Notes: generated by a model not told the origin, from the sequence alone. A stretch of 64,000 bases of DNA from Lactobacillus sp. (GCA_022641965.1 JALCDX010000001.1:42120-106119); one strand, 5' to 3'. Counted from the first letter of the stretch, positions 1 through 10,978 are shown. Translations and numbers: made by a program.

Positions 1-177
1 AGCAAGCAATTCGTCTAACCCGTCCTGTTCACAATCAACTTGAACCAAATCATCGTTTTTAAACTGTGGTTCATGGCAATAAGCGCTAGCGACGTAATCA
101 TTAAGCAAAGCTTCTGGGCCAGTAATCAGCACCGCCCTGCTAGGTTTTGCTTGCCCAAAAACTGATAAAATCGTCAT
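1..177 (-). CDS. holA: DNA polymerase III subunit delta, N-terminal part (runs off window edge)
   Basis: Reverse complement reads MTILSVFGQAKPSRAVLITGPEALLNDYVASAYCHEPQFKNDDLVQVDCEQDGLDELLA; downstream of comEC as usual in Firmicutes; overlaps comEC stop (ATGA). Confidence 0.75.
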   Translation of the reverse strand, partial: MTILSVFGQAKPSRAVLITGPEALLNDYVASAYCHEPQFKNDDLVQVDCEQDGLDELLA

Positions 178-2432
178 GAAGTTGGCTCCTTTAACTGATA
201 AGAAAATTTGTCCTGCTGAAAAGCACTGTATGTCCAGCTAATCATACCACATTCTGCTGTATTATCAGCTGACAGACCTAGCTGCTGCAAGGTTTTAATC
301 GTTTCTGGGTGCGGGTGTCCATAACGATTATTAACCCCAGCAGAAATAAACACTCGGCGCGGATGCACCGTTTTTAAAAATTGGGGATCTGAAGCAGTTT
401 TGCTGCCATGATGTCCTAGTTTAAGATAGTCAGCCGCTACTCCAGAATTAGCCAAGACACGCTCATGTGCTTGATCCAAATCTCCAGTAAAGAGCCAAGT
501 CCTATGCGGAAATTTAGCCAGCAAACATAAAGAATCCTCATTGCTGCCGGGTCCAGGCTTTCGCGGCCACAAAACCTGCATTTGCAACTCTTTGCTTAAC
601 TGCAAATGATCACCGGCTAACAATGGATGAAGCTGTGTAGATGAATGCAAACCAACAAGTTTTCGCCTGAAAGCCGGATTTTTGTCCAACCCAGCGCCAA
701 AATACATATGATCAACCGGTATTGCCTTAAGCAACTCTCGCAAATCACCGATATGATCAGCATCTTGATGAGACAAAAAGACTCCGTCCAGTTTAGCGAT
801 GCCTTGGGCTTTAAGATAAGGCAGAGTCGTCTGCAGCACTTGTGCAGAGCGCTTTTTACGCTTGCCAAAATTAAGACGTCCGCCAGTATCGATTAAATAT
901 GCTTTGCGCCGACCAGGGGTGGTGAGCAAAATGCTGTCACCTTGTCCAACGTCAATAAAAGTTACTTGTCCATTCACTGGAAAATGCAAATTTAAAAAGC
1001 AGAGCACATAAAGCAGCCAGGGCCATCGCCAGTATTTATGCTTAACTGGCAGCTGCCAAAGCAGCCAATACACTGTTAGCCCCGTTAACAAGGCCGTCTG
1101 CCACCAATTAATTTGTCCAAAGGCTAGCCAGCCCAGCTGCGTTTTGGCCAATTCGGCCAGCAAAGCCTCACTGCCAGCTAACAGCCACTCACACCAGGGC
1201 ATTAAAAATGGCAGAAGCCCCAAAAAAGTTAGCGGCATTACCCAATAATTAAAATATGGCACGATCATTAGGTTAAACAGGCAAGTTAGAAAATTCAGGC
1301 CATAGAAATTGGCTAATAAAACTGGAGCGATGAGCAAATTAAGACAGATGCCCCGCTGCCACTTAGGCAGCTGCTCTACCAATTGCAATCCCCAAGTCAG
1401 CAAATATGATAGCTGCGCGCCAACATTCAAAAATAAGCGGGGCTGCAGCAGCAAATGCAAGCAAAGCGTTAGTCCCAACAAATCACAAGCCGGCAGCGTC
1501 CACCGCCGAAAACGGCTGATTTTTTTCAAGCCATAGCTAATACCTGCTCGAACAAAGCCGGGCTGCCAGCCGCTTAAAAAGATGCCTGCTGCTAACCAAC
1601 AAACACAAACACCAGTAACTTCTTCTTCGGTAAAATGCAGGCGGTACCCTACTGCAGAAATAAGCAGGCAATACAAACTCACATGCAATCCGGATAAGCT
1701 TAACAGATGCACCACGCCTAACTGGCGATAATTATCCTTAACCGCCAGTTCATCATCAGCTTTAGCTAGCAATAATTCACTAGCAAAAAAGCGCAAGTAA
1801 TTCGGCAGCTTTTGCAAATATTGCTGCAAATTAAATTTAAGTCGATGTGGCCAAGGATAATTTACTGCTAATATTTGCGCATTGCTTAATTTAACCTGCG
1901 TTTTAATATTTTGTCCTAAGCTATAACGCTGATAATCGAACTGGCCACGATTTCGCGGAGGAGCGATTGGCGATATTTCACCTTCCCACGTTGGCAGACA
2001 AACTGCTCCCTTTTTTAGCATTCGCTGCGTACGCTGATCCGCCTGACCATAAACACGCACTTTCACCCCGTTTTGATGGGCCAACCCGCGCATAAAGTTG
2101 TCTTCAACTGCAATTTCATCGGGATAAATCAACAGCGGCTGGTTCTGTTGCAGATCCCCGAGCTGATTAAATTGAAAACTGCCTAACACGAGCAAGCAGC
2201 TAATAATGAGCCAAGGATGCTTAAATTTCAGCCAAGCAAAAACAATCGCCACTAAACAAAGCAGGCAGCTAAAAAACCACTGCTGCCAGCTGCCAACTCT
2301 TAAAAAAGCAAATGAAACAAGTCCGCTGCTCAATCCAGACCAAAAAAGCAGCCCAGGTTTATAACGCCAATTGGTCTTTGAAACCGGCGAAAGTTTTCTC
2401 GCCAATGCCTGAAACTTCGGTGATTTCTTCAA
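174..2432 (-). CDS. comEC: DNA internalization-related competence protein ComEC/Rec2
   Basis: 752 aa; competence membrane domain plus metallo-beta-lactamase C-terminus (FIDVGQGDSILL, LSHQDADHIGD, KLGHHGSKTAS); next to comEA. Confidence 0.95.
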   Translation of the reverse strand: MKKSPKFQALARKLSPVSKTNWRYKPGLLFWSGLSSGLVSFAFLRVGSWQQWFFSCLLCLVAIVFAWLKFKHPWLIISCLLVLGSFQFNQLGDLQQNQPLLIYPDEIAVEDNFMRGLAHQNGVKVRVYGQADQRTQRMLKKGAVCLPTWEGEISPIAPPRNRGQFDYQRYSLGQNIKTQVKLSNAQILAVNYPWPHRLKFNLQQYLQKLPNYLRFFASELLLAKADDELAVKDNYRQLGVVHLLSLSGLHVSLYCLLISAVGYRLHFTEEEVTGVCVCWLAAGIFLSGWQPGFVRAGISYGLKKISRFRRWTLPACDLLGLTLCLHLLLQPRLFLNVGAQLSYLLTWGLQLVEQLPKWQRGICLNLLIAPVLLANFYGLNFLTCLFNLMIVPYFNYWVMPLTFLGLLPFLMPWCEWLLAGSEALLAELAKTQLGWLAFGQINWWQTALLTGLTVYWLLWQLPVKHKYWRWPWLLYVLCFLNLHFPVNGQVTFIDVGQGDSILLTTPGRRKAYLIDTGGRLNFGKRKKRSAQVLQTTLPYLKAQGIAKLDGVFLSHQDADHIGDLRELLKAIPVDHMYFGAGLDKNPAFRRKLVGLHSSTQLHPLLAGDHLQLSKELQMQVLWPRKPGPGSNEDSLCLLAKFPHRTWLFTGDLDQAHERVLANSGVAADYLKLGHHGSKTASDPQFLKTVHPRRVFISAGVNNRYGHPHPETIKTLQQLGLSADNTAECGMISWTYSAFQQDKFSYQLKEPTS

Positions 2433-3021
2433 TTTTCTTAAAACCGCCCTTTTGCTCGCGATAGCTAATAATTTGCTCCGCTTTCTTTTCGCCGATACCA
2501 GTTAATTTTTGCAGCTCTTCTTTGCTAGCACTATTTAAATGCACCTTTCCAGTTTCTCCGCTGGTAGCAGAGCTGGCGTTGGCCGAGGAAGATTGATTGG
2601 AATTTACGACTGTGCTTGCGTTAGTGTCAGCTTCCTTCTCCCCTTGATAAGGAATGTAAATCTTATCTTGATCTCGTAAAACAACAGAGCGATTGATAGC
2701 TTTTAGTGCGGCTTTTTGATCTAAACCTCCTGCTGCTTCGATCAAATCGGACATTCTAGCCCCTTTTTTCAAAGTATAAACACCTTGATCCTTAACTGCT
2801 CCGGCTATATCGCAAGTTACGTATGGTCTAGTTTTTGTTTGATGAGACGTTTTTTTAGTTGTCCGCATTTGCGGCTGCTGCGTAATAACTGGTTCTCTCT
2901 TTGCTTGCCGAACAGAACGCTGATTGAACATCCAGCCAACCAGCAAAAACAAACCTAAGCCAGCAATCATTAACCAGCTGCGATGTTCCAGCACCCAATT
3001 TTTTCCTTTTTCAAAATTCAT
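2359..3021 (-). CDS. comEA: Competence protein ComEA (SLBB plus helix-hairpin-helix DNA-binding)
   Basis: 220 aa; N-terminal TM, VTCDIAGAVKDQGVY SLBB, VHLNSASKEELQKLTGIGEKKAEQII HhH. Confidence 0.95.
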   Translation of the reverse strand: MNFEKGKNWVLEHRSWLMIAGLGLFLLVGWMFNQRSVRQAKREPVITQQPQMRTTKKTSHQTKTRPYVTCDIAGAVKDQGVYTLKKGARMSDLIEAAGGLDQKAALKAINRSVVLRDQDKIYIPYQGEKEADTNASTVVNSNQSSSANASSATSGETGKVHLNSASKEELQKLTGIGEKKAEQIISYREQKGGFKKIEEITEVSGIGEKTFAGFKDQLAL

Positions 3022-3053
3022 AGCAATTAATCCCTCCTAACTTTATATACGCA

Positions 3054-3082
3054 AAAAGCCTCAGCATTTAACTGAGGCTTTT
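3054..3082 (-). terminator. Rho-independent terminator downstream of sepM, before comEA
   Basis: AAAAGCCTCAG-catttaa-CTGAGGCTTTT perfect hairpin. Confidence 0.85.
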
Positions 3083-3103
3083 GAAATTTATTGCTTTTAT
3101 TCC

Positions 3104-4132
3104 CTACTTTTCTAAATAGGCAACTGCATCTTCAAATTTTGCCACTGGCACAATTTTCATCTTACTGTGAATTCGACGGGCAGTCCGCTTAGCTTCCGCA
3201 TAGTTGGTGGCTTTTTTCTTCATGCCAGGCAATTTTTGAGTTGGGGCAAAGAAAATCTTAGCTCCTGCCCGATCAGCAGCAATTACCTTTTTATCAACGC
3301 CGCCGATAATGCCCACTTTTCCTTGAGCATCAATCGTACCTGTACCCGCAACTTTACGCCCGCGGGTCAAGTTTTTGCCGGTTAGCGATTGGTAAGCAGT
3401 CAGCGAAAACATTAATCCAGCTGAAGGGCCACCAATACTGCCCGCGTTGATTTTAATCTTAGGCGTAAATGTCACCTGGGTCCGATCGACTAATTCAACC
3501 CCTAAACCAGGCTTGCCTGTACTTTTTACCTTGCAGATCTTGCCAGTCGCTTGTTTTGTTTTACCGTGATGCCAATATGTAATCGAAACTTTATCTCCAA
3601 TTTTTTGCTTGCGCAAATATGACATCATTGCTGGCGTCGATTTGAAGTGCTGACCATTGATTTTAATAATGGTATCGCCAACGCTCAATTTATGTTTAAA
3701 ACTTGAGCCCGCCAGCAAATCCAGCACGTAAATGCCCAAGTATTTCATTTTTAGATGACGACCGGCCTTTTTAGCTGCATAATACAAAGCATTATTTTGA
3801 CTAGTGGTCATGTAATAGTGCTGCAAAAGTTCATAGCTTTTAGTTGATTGCCCTGCTAACAGTTCTTGCTTGCTAACCCGGCTTTCATCCGAGCGTAAAA
3901 AGCTGAGACCATAATCAAGCAAACCTGCAGGGCGCTCTGCGACCGTGAGCATATAAAAATGAGAATCTGGCTTGCCTGCTTTGCTAGTCATCAATTCGCT
4001 GACCTTTTGAGCAGTTCCTGGCGATTCAATATAATAATTAGTTGGCCAAACAGAAATGATGATGACTGCTAGCACAATTAAGAGCCAAACTAACCAGCGT
4101 TTGCGTTTAACTGAATGTTTTTCTTTATTCAA
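3104..4132 (-). CDS. sepM: SepM/YlbL family PDZ and Lon-type serine protease
   Basis: 342 aa; TM, PDZ segment (LSVGDTIIKINGQ), Lon-like GPSAGLMFSL and GTGTIDAQGKVGIIGGVDKKVIAA. Confidence 0.9.
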   Translation of the reverse strand: MNKEKHSVKRKRWLVWLLIVLAVIIISVWPTNYYIESPGTAQKVSELMTSKAGKPDSHFYMLTVAERPAGLLDYGLSFLRSDESRVSKQELLAGQSTKSYELLQHYYMTTSQNNALYYAAKKAGRHLKMKYLGIYVLDLLAGSSFKHKLSVGDTIIKINGQHFKSTPAMMSYLRKQKIGDKVSITYWHHGKTKQATGKICKVKSTGKPGLGVELVDRTQVTFTPKIKINAGSIGGPSAGLMFSLTAYQSLTGKNLTRGRKVAGTGTIDAQGKVGIIGGVDKKVIAADRAGAKIFFAPTQKLPGMKKKATNYAEAKRTARRIHSKMKIVPVAKFEDAVAYLEK

Positions 4133-4133
4133 G

Positions 4134-4691
4134 CTAATCAGCTCCTTGATAGCGGTAGAACCACAGCTGCGTCCGTCCTAATTGATGGTGCAAAACTAGC
4201 GAGAATCCATCTGGGGTTGTCAAATTGGTCCCCTGATCAGTTTCACCAACTACAATTGCGCTAGCTTTTAGCAGCTGCAAAGAATTAAGCAGTTCCAAGA
4301 TTTGGCTGATTTGCTGCTTAGCATAAGGCGGGTCCAAAAAAACCAAATTGAATTGCTCTGAGCGAGCCTGTAGCAGTTTTAAGGCCTGCCGATCACGCAA
4401 ATTAAGCACTGTAAAACGATCAGCTTCGTTAGTTAGTGCCACATTTTTTTTGATTATTCGACAAGCAGCGCGGCTTAAATCAACCAATACAGCTTGATCC
4501 ATTCCTCGAGAAACTGCTTCAATGCCTAAAGCTCCACTGCCTGCATATAAATCAAGCACTTGACCACCTTGAAAAAATTGACCTAAAGAATTAAATAGCG
4601 ACTCCTTGACTTTGTCGCTGGTCGGACGAGTTGCCTGACTATTTAACGTAGCTAGACGGCGTTTAGCATATTTGCCTGCAATAATTCTCAA
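4134..4691 (-). CDS. rsmD: 16S rRNA (guanine(966)-N(2))-methyltransferase
   Basis: 185 aa; MRIIAGKYAKRRL, VLDLYAGSGALGIEAVSRG, FLDPPY. Confidence 0.95.
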   Translation of the reverse strand: MRIIAGKYAKRRLATLNSQATRPTSDKVKESLFNSLGQFFQGGQVLDLYAGSGALGIEAVSRGMDQAVLVDLSRAACRIIKKNVALTNEADRFTVLNLRDRQALKLLQARSEQFNLVFLDPPYAKQQISQILELLNSLQLLKASAIVVGETDQGTNLTTPDGFSLVLHHQLGRTQLWFYRYQGAD

Positions 4692-5023
4692 ACTCGCAAA
4701 TCCTCGTTTTCTGCTCGTAAGCGCTCAGCTTCTTGGGCTAGCGACTGCATCATCTTTGTTTGATAATCAGCTTCAAAGTGCAAATCATCACGTTTGGACA
4801 CAATTGCTTTCTTCACAAATGGCAAATGATTTACTTCTTGGCAAATGTGTTCAGCATCTGTTTGATTAACGTACATAATCAAGTAATGCTGGCGCGTTGA
4901 ATAATACACAATGTCGCCGAACTTGCGCAGCCGCCGCTGATCGCCGCCACGATTTAGCCAAACAATTAAATCAATCCGTCTGGTTAGACCAGCCGCGGAA
5001 AATTGTTCATTAACTTTGCTCAT
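4688..5023 (-). CDS. YlbG family protein (DUF2129)
   Basis: 111 aa between ftsW and rsmD; VWLNRGGDQRRLRKFGDIVYYSTRQHYLIMYVN. Confidence 0.85.
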   Translation of the reverse strand: MSKVNEQFSAAGLTRRIDLIVWLNRGGDQRRLRKFGDIVYYSTRQHYLIMYVNQTDAEHICQEVNHLPFVKKAIVSKRDDLHFEADYQTKMMQSLAQEAERLRAENEDLRV

Positions 5024-6213
5024 CCTACCAGACCTTTCTCAAATACTAGCCGCCGCTCATTGGCAGCGATATTCAAAACCAGCGCAACGCCAGCCGTCAG
5101 CACAATCATAGACGAACCGCCATAGCTGATAAATGGCAACGTAACCCCTGTTATTGGCAGCAAACCTAAAACACCGCCGATGTTGAACAAAGCTTCCGTG
5201 AAAATCATGGTAGCTACGCCAAAACAAACTAAAGCGTCAAATTGGTCAACCGCGTGAACGCCAACTTCAGTAATCCGCCAAATCATGAAAAACAGCAAGC
5301 CGATTACGCCAATTGCTCCGACAGAGCCCATTTCCTCAGAAATGATCGATAAAATAAAGTCGGTATAAGGTTCAGGCAAATAGCCACGCTTTTGCATGCT
5401 GTTGCCAATCCCCAAACCAAAGAGCTTACCATTGTGAATTGCATAGTACGAATTAACCAGCTGGGCCCCGCCACTGCGCTCCAATTTAAATGGGTGTGCG
5501 AACGCCAGTAAGCGCCGAAATTGGTATGAACTTTGCAAAAATTTAGGGTTCCAGGCCAAAACAATGGCTACTAAGCCAAATACTAGCAAGGTTAAAATCA
5601 GCAGCCAAGGCAAAACAATGCGGCTTGGAATACCAGATACGGAATACATCACAACGACAATCATGAACAAAATGGCGGACCCGCCAAAGTCAGGTTCCAG
5701 AATAACCAGTAAAATTGTCACTGCGCAAATAATTGTGGGGCCTGACAGGTTCTGCCAAATCTGGCCCGGAACAAATTTGCCATCCCGTCGCGACAGGACA
5801 AAAGCCAGGTAGGTTACCAAAGAAAGCTTCGCTACTTCCAGCGGCTGAATATTAATAAAACCCAAGTTAATCCAGCCAACAGCCCCGTTAACGGCAGCAG
5901 CATTGCCGCGAAGCAGCTTGACAATGACCAAATACAGGAGCATTAAAGTCGTGAAAAGCAGAAAGAAGAAGGCAAAGCGGCGATTTTTGAAGACATCCAA
6001 TTTCAGGGCAAAGATGGGAATCCCGAAAATTAAGACCGCGGCCACCACATAAATACCTTGTCTGATTGCATAAGTGGCAGGAGAAAAGCCATTAACTTGC
6101 AAAATATTTGAAGAGGCCGAATAAACCATAATGATGCCTAAGATCACCAGCACCAGGTATGGGATTAAAATACCGTAATCTAACAATTGAAGCTTTTTGC
6201 GCACTGTCTTCAT
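5020..6213 (-). CDS. ftsW: FtsW/RodA/SpoVE family peptidoglycan glycosyltransferase
   Basis: 397 aa polytopic; FINIQPLEVAKLS, GGAQLVNSYYAIHNGKLFGLGIGNS, LPEPYTDFILSIISEE. Confidence 0.9.
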   Translation of the reverse strand: MKTVRKKLQLLDYGILIPYLVLVILGIIMVYSASSNILQVNGFSPATYAIRQGIYVVAAVLIFGIPIFALKLDVFKNRRFAFFFLLFTTLMLLYLVIVKLLRGNAAAVNGAVGWINLGFINIQPLEVAKLSLVTYLAFVLSRRDGKFVPGQIWQNLSGPTIICAVTILLVILEPDFGGSAILFMIVVVMYSVSGIPSRIVLPWLLILTLLVFGLVAIVLAWNPKFLQSSYQFRRLLAFAHPFKLERSGGAQLVNSYYAIHNGKLFGLGIGNSMQKRGYLPEPYTDFILSIISEEMGSVGAIGVIGLLFFMIWRITEVGVHAVDQFDALVCFGVATMIFTEALFNIGGVLGLLPITGVTLPFISYGGSSMIVLTAGVALVLNIAANERRLVFEKGLVG

Positions 6214-6265
6214 CCATCCTATATGTTATTAAACGTTCTTATTATAGCACGTGCGCCAACAAAAA

Positions 6266-6293
6266 AAGCCCGCTCACCAAAGTGATTGGGCTT
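6266..6293 (-). terminator. Rho-independent terminator of typA
   Basis: AAGCCCgCTCAC-caaa-GTGATTGGGCTT with U-run in minus direction. Confidence 0.8.
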
Positions 6294-6301
6294 AAAATTC
6301 A

Positions 6302-8146
6302 TTAATTTTCTGTCCGAGCGCGACGCTTGTCGGCTTTCTTTCGTTGAGAAGTGTTCAAAATCTTCTTCCGTAGCCGTAAGCTTTTTGGAGTAACTTCACA
6401 GTACTCGTCATCATTCAAAAATTCAATTGCTTCTTCCAAGGTTAACGTCTTTGGCGTCTTGATGGCAGCGGCATGATCTTTACCAGCAGCCCGCGTGTTG
6501 GTCAGGTTCTTGCCTTTAGTAACGTTAACGGCGATATCGCGTTCACGTGAAGACTCGCCCACGATCATGCCTTCATAGACTTCAACCCCAGCACCAATAA
6601 ACAACTGACCACGCTGTTCAACTGATTGCAAAGAGTAAGTTGTTGATTGGCCTTGGTTGATCGAAACTAGCGCACCATTGCGACGACCAGCTGACCAGTT
6701 TTTGACAACTGGCTTGTATGAATCAAAAGTATGGTTCATGATACCATAGCCACCGGTTTGTGACATAAACTCATTGTTGTAGCCGATCAAACCACGTGTT
6801 GGCACCAAAAAGTCAATTCTCGTTTCCCCATTGCCGTTAGGCGTCATGTTCTGCATTTCGCCTTTGCGTTGGGACAGGGAATCAATGACTGAACCAACAT
6901 ATTCGTCTGGCACATCAACTTGCACGTTTTCAAATGGTTCGCACTGCTTGCCATCGATTTCTCGATAGATAACCTTTGGACGAGACAATTGCAGTTCAAA
7001 GCCTTCACGGCGCAATTCTTCAACCAAAATTGACAAGTGCAATTCACCACGGCCTGAAACGGTCCAAGCATTTAATTGGTCTGTTGGCTCAACTTTCAGT
7101 GAAACATCAGTCCGCGTTTGCCGTACTAAGCGATCTTCCAGCTTCTTCGGGGTAACTTTATCGCCTTCACGACCAGCAAATGGTGAATCATTAGCAACAA
7201 AGTCCATTTGCAAAGTTGGCGGATCAATATGCAGCGGCGGCAAAGCTTCTGGGTGCTCAGCGCTGGCAATAGTTTCGCCAACGAAAATGTCATTAATGCC
7301 AGAAATAGCAATGATATCTCCAGCCTTAGCTTCTTTAATTTCGTTGCGCTTCAAGCCAAAGTAACCGAACAGTTTCGTAACCCGAAAGTTTTGTTTGGAA
7401 CCATCCAGCTTCATCACGGTAATGTTGTCGCCAACTTTTACTTGGCCACGGTAAATCCGGCCAACCCCAATTCGGCCAACATAGTCATCCCAGTCCAGCA
7501 TGGTAATTTGGAATTGCAGCGGTTCATCTGAGTTATCAACTGGTGCAGGAATATTTTTGACAATGGTGTCAAAAATTGGCTTCATTGTGTGTTCTTGACT
7601 AGCCGGATCGTCATCGTAGCTGGAAGTACCATTCAAGGCACTAGCATAAACAACTGGGAAGTCCAGCTGCTCGTCATCGGCACCTAATTCGATGAATAAT
7701 TCCAAAACTTCATCCAAAACTTCAGCTGGACGAGCACCAGGACGATCGATTTTGTTGATGACAACGATTGGCTTAACGCCTGCTTCCAAAGCTTTCTTTA
7801 AAACAAAGCGTGTCTGCGGCATCGTACCTTCATAAGCATCGACCAACAGCAATGCGCCATCAACCATATGCATGATCCGTTCAACTTCACCGCCGAAGTC
7901 GGCGTGGCCTGGGGTATCCAAGATATTAATCGTTGTATCGCCATATTTAACGGCCGTGTTCTTGGACAAAATAGTAATGCCCCGTTCACGCTCAATTGCA
8001 TTTGAGTCCATGGCCCGATCTTGAATTTCCATGTGCTCTGGCAAAGTATCAGATTGTTCTAGCAATTGGTTAACTAACGTTGTCTTACCATGGTCGACGT
8101 GCGCGATAATGGCAATATTTCTAATATCCTCTCTTCTCTTTGGCAA
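6302..8146 (-). CDS. typA: GTP-binding protein TypA/BipA
   Basis: [40 protein letters not shown]. Start placed at TTG (8146-8144, [10 protein letters not shown]) 7 nt after GGGGAGGAA rather than the track ATG at 8188. Confidence 0.93.
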   Translation of the reverse strand: MPKRREDIRNIAIIAHVDHGKTTLVNQLLEQSDTLPEHMEIQDRAMDSNAIERERGITILSKNTAVKYGDTTINILDTPGHADFGGEVERIMHMVDGALLLVDAYEGTMPQTRFVLKKALEAGVKPIVVINKIDRPGARPAEVLDEVLELFIELGADDEQLDFPVVYASALNGTSSYDDDPASQEHTMKPIFDTIVKNIPAPVDNSDEPLQFQITMLDWDDYVGRIGVGRIYRGQVKVGDNITVMKLDGSKQNFRVTKLFGYFGLKRNEIKEAKAGDIIAISGINDIFVGETIASAEHPEALPPLHIDPPTLQMDFVANDSPFAGREGDKVTPKKLEDRLVRQTRTDVSLKVEPTDQLNAWTVSGRGELHLSILVEELRREGFELQLSRPKVIYREIDGKQCEPFENVQVDVPDEYVGSVIDSLSQRKGEMQNMTPNGNGETRIDFLVPTRGLIGYNNEFMSQTGGYGIMNHTFDSYKPVVKNWSAGRRNGALVSINQGQSTTYSLQSVEQRGQLFIGAGVEVYEGMIVGESSRERDIAVNVTKGKNLTNTRAAGKDHAAAIKTPKTLTLEEAIEFLNDDEYCEVTPKSLRLRKKILNTSQRKKADKRRARTEN

Positions 8147-8172
8147 GAAAGATTCCTCCCCATAGCTAAAAA

Positions 8173-8190
8173 CTGTGACTTCGGTCACAG
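8173..8190 (-). repeat. Perfect inverted repeat in the typA 5' region
   Basis: CTGTGAC-TTCG-GTCACAG, 7-bp stem. Confidence 0.75.
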
Positions 8191-8330
8191 TCGTGTTTCT
8201 GCTGCCAATGAAGCCACTTAATTACATTCAAGGAATTTTAGCAAAAAAACCTGTGCAGGTCAATCATCATCCTACTTAAGTCATATGCTATGATAAATTG
8301 TGAATTTACCTAATTAAAAGGAGCAAAAAA

Positions 8331-8885
8331 ATGATTTTAATGCATGATATTGTGCGGGACGGCGATCCTGTCCTCAGAAAAGTTGCTAAACCGCTCACTT
8401 TTCCTTTGTCTGAACATTACCAACAGCTAGCTAAAGATATGATGGAATATCTAGTCAATTCGCAAGACCCGCAAATTGCTAAAAAGCATCAATTACGCGC
8501 TGGCGTGGGCTTAGCCGCCCCGCAAGTTGGCGAAAGCGTGCAGATGGCTGCCTTGCTAGTTCCGGATGATAAAGGCAATATCATTTTCAAGGATGTTTAT
8601 GTTAACCCAACGATCGAAGCCGAATCGGTTAGACAGGCTTGCCTTGAAGAAGGCGAAGGCTGCTTGAGCGTTGACAAGGTCATTGATGGTTTCGTGCCGC
8701 GGCCTGACAAGCTGACTATCCACTATTACACAGTTGATGGCCAAGAAAAAACCATCAAGTTAAAAGATTACCCAGCGATTGTTTCCTCTCACGAAATTGA
8801 CCACTTGCAAGGACATTTATTCTACGATCGCATCAATGCAAGCGATCCTTTCGATTTGCCAGAAAATACAGTGGTTATTTCCTAA
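8331..8885 (+). CDS. def: Peptide deformylase
   Basis: 184 aa; [27 protein letters not shown]. Confidence 0.97.
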   Translation: MILMHDIVRDGDPVLRKVAKPLTFPLSEHYQQLAKDMMEYLVNSQDPQIAKKHQLRAGVGLAAPQVGESVQMAALLVPDDKGNIIFKDVYVNPTIEAESVRQACLEEGEGCLSVDKVIDGFVPRPDKLTIHYYTVDGQEKTIKLKDYPAIVSSHEIDHLQGHLFYDRINASDPFDLPENTVVIS

Positions 8886-8913
8886 AAAAGCTAAAACTAT
8901 TTATTTTTATCAT

Positions 8914-8938
8914 AGCCGATCAACCGAGCGGCTTTTTA
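8914..8938 (+). terminator. Rho-independent terminator of def
   Basis: AGCCG-atcaaccgag-CGGCT followed by TTTTTA. Confidence 0.7.
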
Positions 8939-9057
8939 TATTATCAACCAGCCTTGAATATGTTAAAATTTTGTTTAGCTTTAGAATAAATTTGTTTATT
9001 CTGTTTTGTTCGTTTTTATTCCGACAAAAATTAATTTTTAAAAAGGAGTTACAATTT

Positions 9058-9300
9058 ATGATCTACAAAGTTTTGTACCAAGAAAACAAAATTGTTAACC
9101 CGCGTCGTGAAACCACGAAGACCTTATTTATGGAGGCTGACAACGTGGTCGAAGCACGGACCTTGGTTGAAGACAATACCCCCTACAACATCGAACTGAT
9201 CCAAGAATTGACTGGCAATTCTTTGGAATATGAAAAGGAACACGCTGATTTCAAATTAACCGAGTTCCCAAAAGATAAGAAGTCCAATAGTGAAGATTAA
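9058..9300 (+). CDS. rpoY: DNA-dependent RNA polymerase epsilon subunit RpoY (DUF1447)
   Basis: [61 protein letters not shown] before ATG 9058; overlaps RNase J1 start. Confidence 0.92.
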   Translation: MIYKVLYQENKIVNPRRETTKTLFMEADNVVEARTLVEDNTPYNIELIQELTGNSLEYEKEHADFKLTEFPKDKKSNSED

Positions 9301-10978
9301 AAATGATGAAGTTGCCATTTACGCCATCGGGGGGTTAGGCGAAATTGGCAAAAACATGTATTGCGTGCAGTTCCAGGATGAAATTATCATTATGGACTGC
9401 GGCATCAAATTCCCAGAAGATGGGATGATGGGGATCAACTACGTTATCTCTGATTACTCATACCTGATTAAAAATCGGTCAAAGATCAAAGCTTTAGTTG
9501 TTTCCCATGGTCATGAGGACCACATTGGCGGTATTCCTTTCCTGCTAGAAAAGATTCCAGAAATTCCAGTTTATGCGACGCCATTCGCCCTAGCTTTAAT
9601 TAAAAGCAAGCTGGAAGAACATGGCATTTTAAACCGAACCGAGTTGCATGAAGAGCAGGAAGATACTGTTTTGCGCTTTAAAAAGCTATCAGTTTCTTTC
9701 TTCAGAACCACCCACTCAATTCCTGATACTTTAGGGATCGCGGTTCACACCCCGCTAGGTGCGGTTTTATTTACAGGTGACTTTAAATTTGACTTAACGC
9801 CAGTCATGAACCAGCCAGCACCCAACTTTAACCGCATGGCTAAGTTAGGCGATGAAGGCGTTTTGGCCTTGCTAGCTGACTCAACTAACGCTGAAGTCAG
9901 TAAATTTACCAAATCAGAACGGTTTGTAGCTAAATCTTTGCACAACATCATCAGCAATATTGATGGTCGAATTATTTTTGCAACGTTTGCTTCCAACTTG
10001 TACCGGGTGTCGACTGCTATTCAAGCAGCCATTGATACTGGCCGCAAAGTAGCTATTTTCGGCCGCTCAATGGAAAACGGCGTCCAAAACGGAATTGATT
10101 TAGGCTATTTGCACGTTCCTGATGATTTAATTGTTGATGCCAAGACTATCAACCATACACCACCAGAAAAAGCGATGATTCTTTGTACCGGGTCACAAGG
10201 CGAGCCTTTAGCTGCCCTTTCGCGCATTGCCAATGGCACTCACCGACAAATTAAGATTCAACCTGGCGATACGGTTATCTTTTCTTCTAACCCAATTCCT
10301 GGCAATACTATTTCTGTCAATAATTTAATCAATAAACTGGATGAAGCTGGTGCCAGCGTAGTTCACGGACGGATCAACAACGTCCATACATCTGGTCACG
10401 GCGGACAAGAAGAATTGCGGCTAATGGTGCGCTTATCAAAGCCGAAGTATATGATTCCTGTGCACGGCGAATACCGGATGCAAGTTATTCATACTCATTT
10501 GGCCCAAGAAGCAGGCGTACCTGCTAAGAATACTTTCGTCCTAGAAAACGGACAGGTTTTGGTTATTTCCGCTAATGGTGCCCGTATTGCTGGCCGCATC
10601 CCAGCCGGTGATGTGTTTGTCGATACTTCAGGTGCTGCCGATGTCGGCAATGTCGTTGTGCGCGACCGGCAAATTTTAGCTGATGATGGAGTAGTAGTCG
10701 TTGTCGCCACTGTTGATTACAAGCATAAGCGAGTATTAGCAGGACCAGACATTCTCAGCCGCGGATTTGTTTACATGCGTGAATCAGGCGATTTAATCAA
10801 TCAAGCCCAAAAGCATGTCTACCACATCCTGCGCTACCAGATGTCTAAATACCAGCATCCGCGTGAAAGCTCTCTGCAACGAGCAATTATCGAAAATCTG
10901 CAAGATTTCTTGTACTCTCGCACAGAAAGACGGCCAATGATTTTAGTTATGATCATTGACAAAAACCAAAAAAAGTAA
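9290..10978 (+). CDS. rnjA: Ribonuclease J1
   Basis: 562 aa; [28 protein letters not shown], beta-CASP motifs, PVHGEYRM. Confidence 0.96.
   Translation: MKIKNDEVAIYAIGGLGEIGKNMYCVQFQDEIIIMDCGIKFPEDGMMGINYVISDYSYLIKNRSKIKALVVSHGHEDHIGGIPFLLEKIPEIPVYATPFALALIKSKLEEHGILNRTELHEEQEDTVLRFKKLSVSFFRTTHSIPDTLGIAVHTPLGAVLFTGDFKFDLTPVMNQPAPNFNRMAKLGDEGVLALLADSTNAEVSKFTKSERFVAKSLHNIISNIDGRIIFATFASNLYRVSTAIQAAIDTGRKVAIFGRSMENGVQNGIDLGYLHVPDDLIVDAKTINHTPPEKAMILCTGSQGEPLAALSRIANGTHRQIKIQPGDTVIFSSNPIPGNTISVNNLINKLDEAGASVVHGRINNVHTSGHGGQEELRLMVRLSKPKYMIPVHGEYRMQVIHTHLAQEAGVPAKNTFVLENGQVLVISANGARIAGRIPAGDVFVDTSGAADVGNVVVRDRQILADDGVVVVVATVDYKHKRVLAGPDILSRGFVYMRESGDLINQAQKHVYHILRYQMSKYQHPRESSLQRAIIENLQDFLYSRTERRPMILVMIIDKNQKK

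Noticed and set aside
5304-5812. Alternative-frame ORFs inside ftsW
   Set aside because: Overlap a confident SEDS gene; no domain signal
8779-9057. N-terminal extension of the RpoY ORF overlapping def
   Set aside because: Crosses the def terminator; the real start is ATG 9058 with an AAAGGAG RBS
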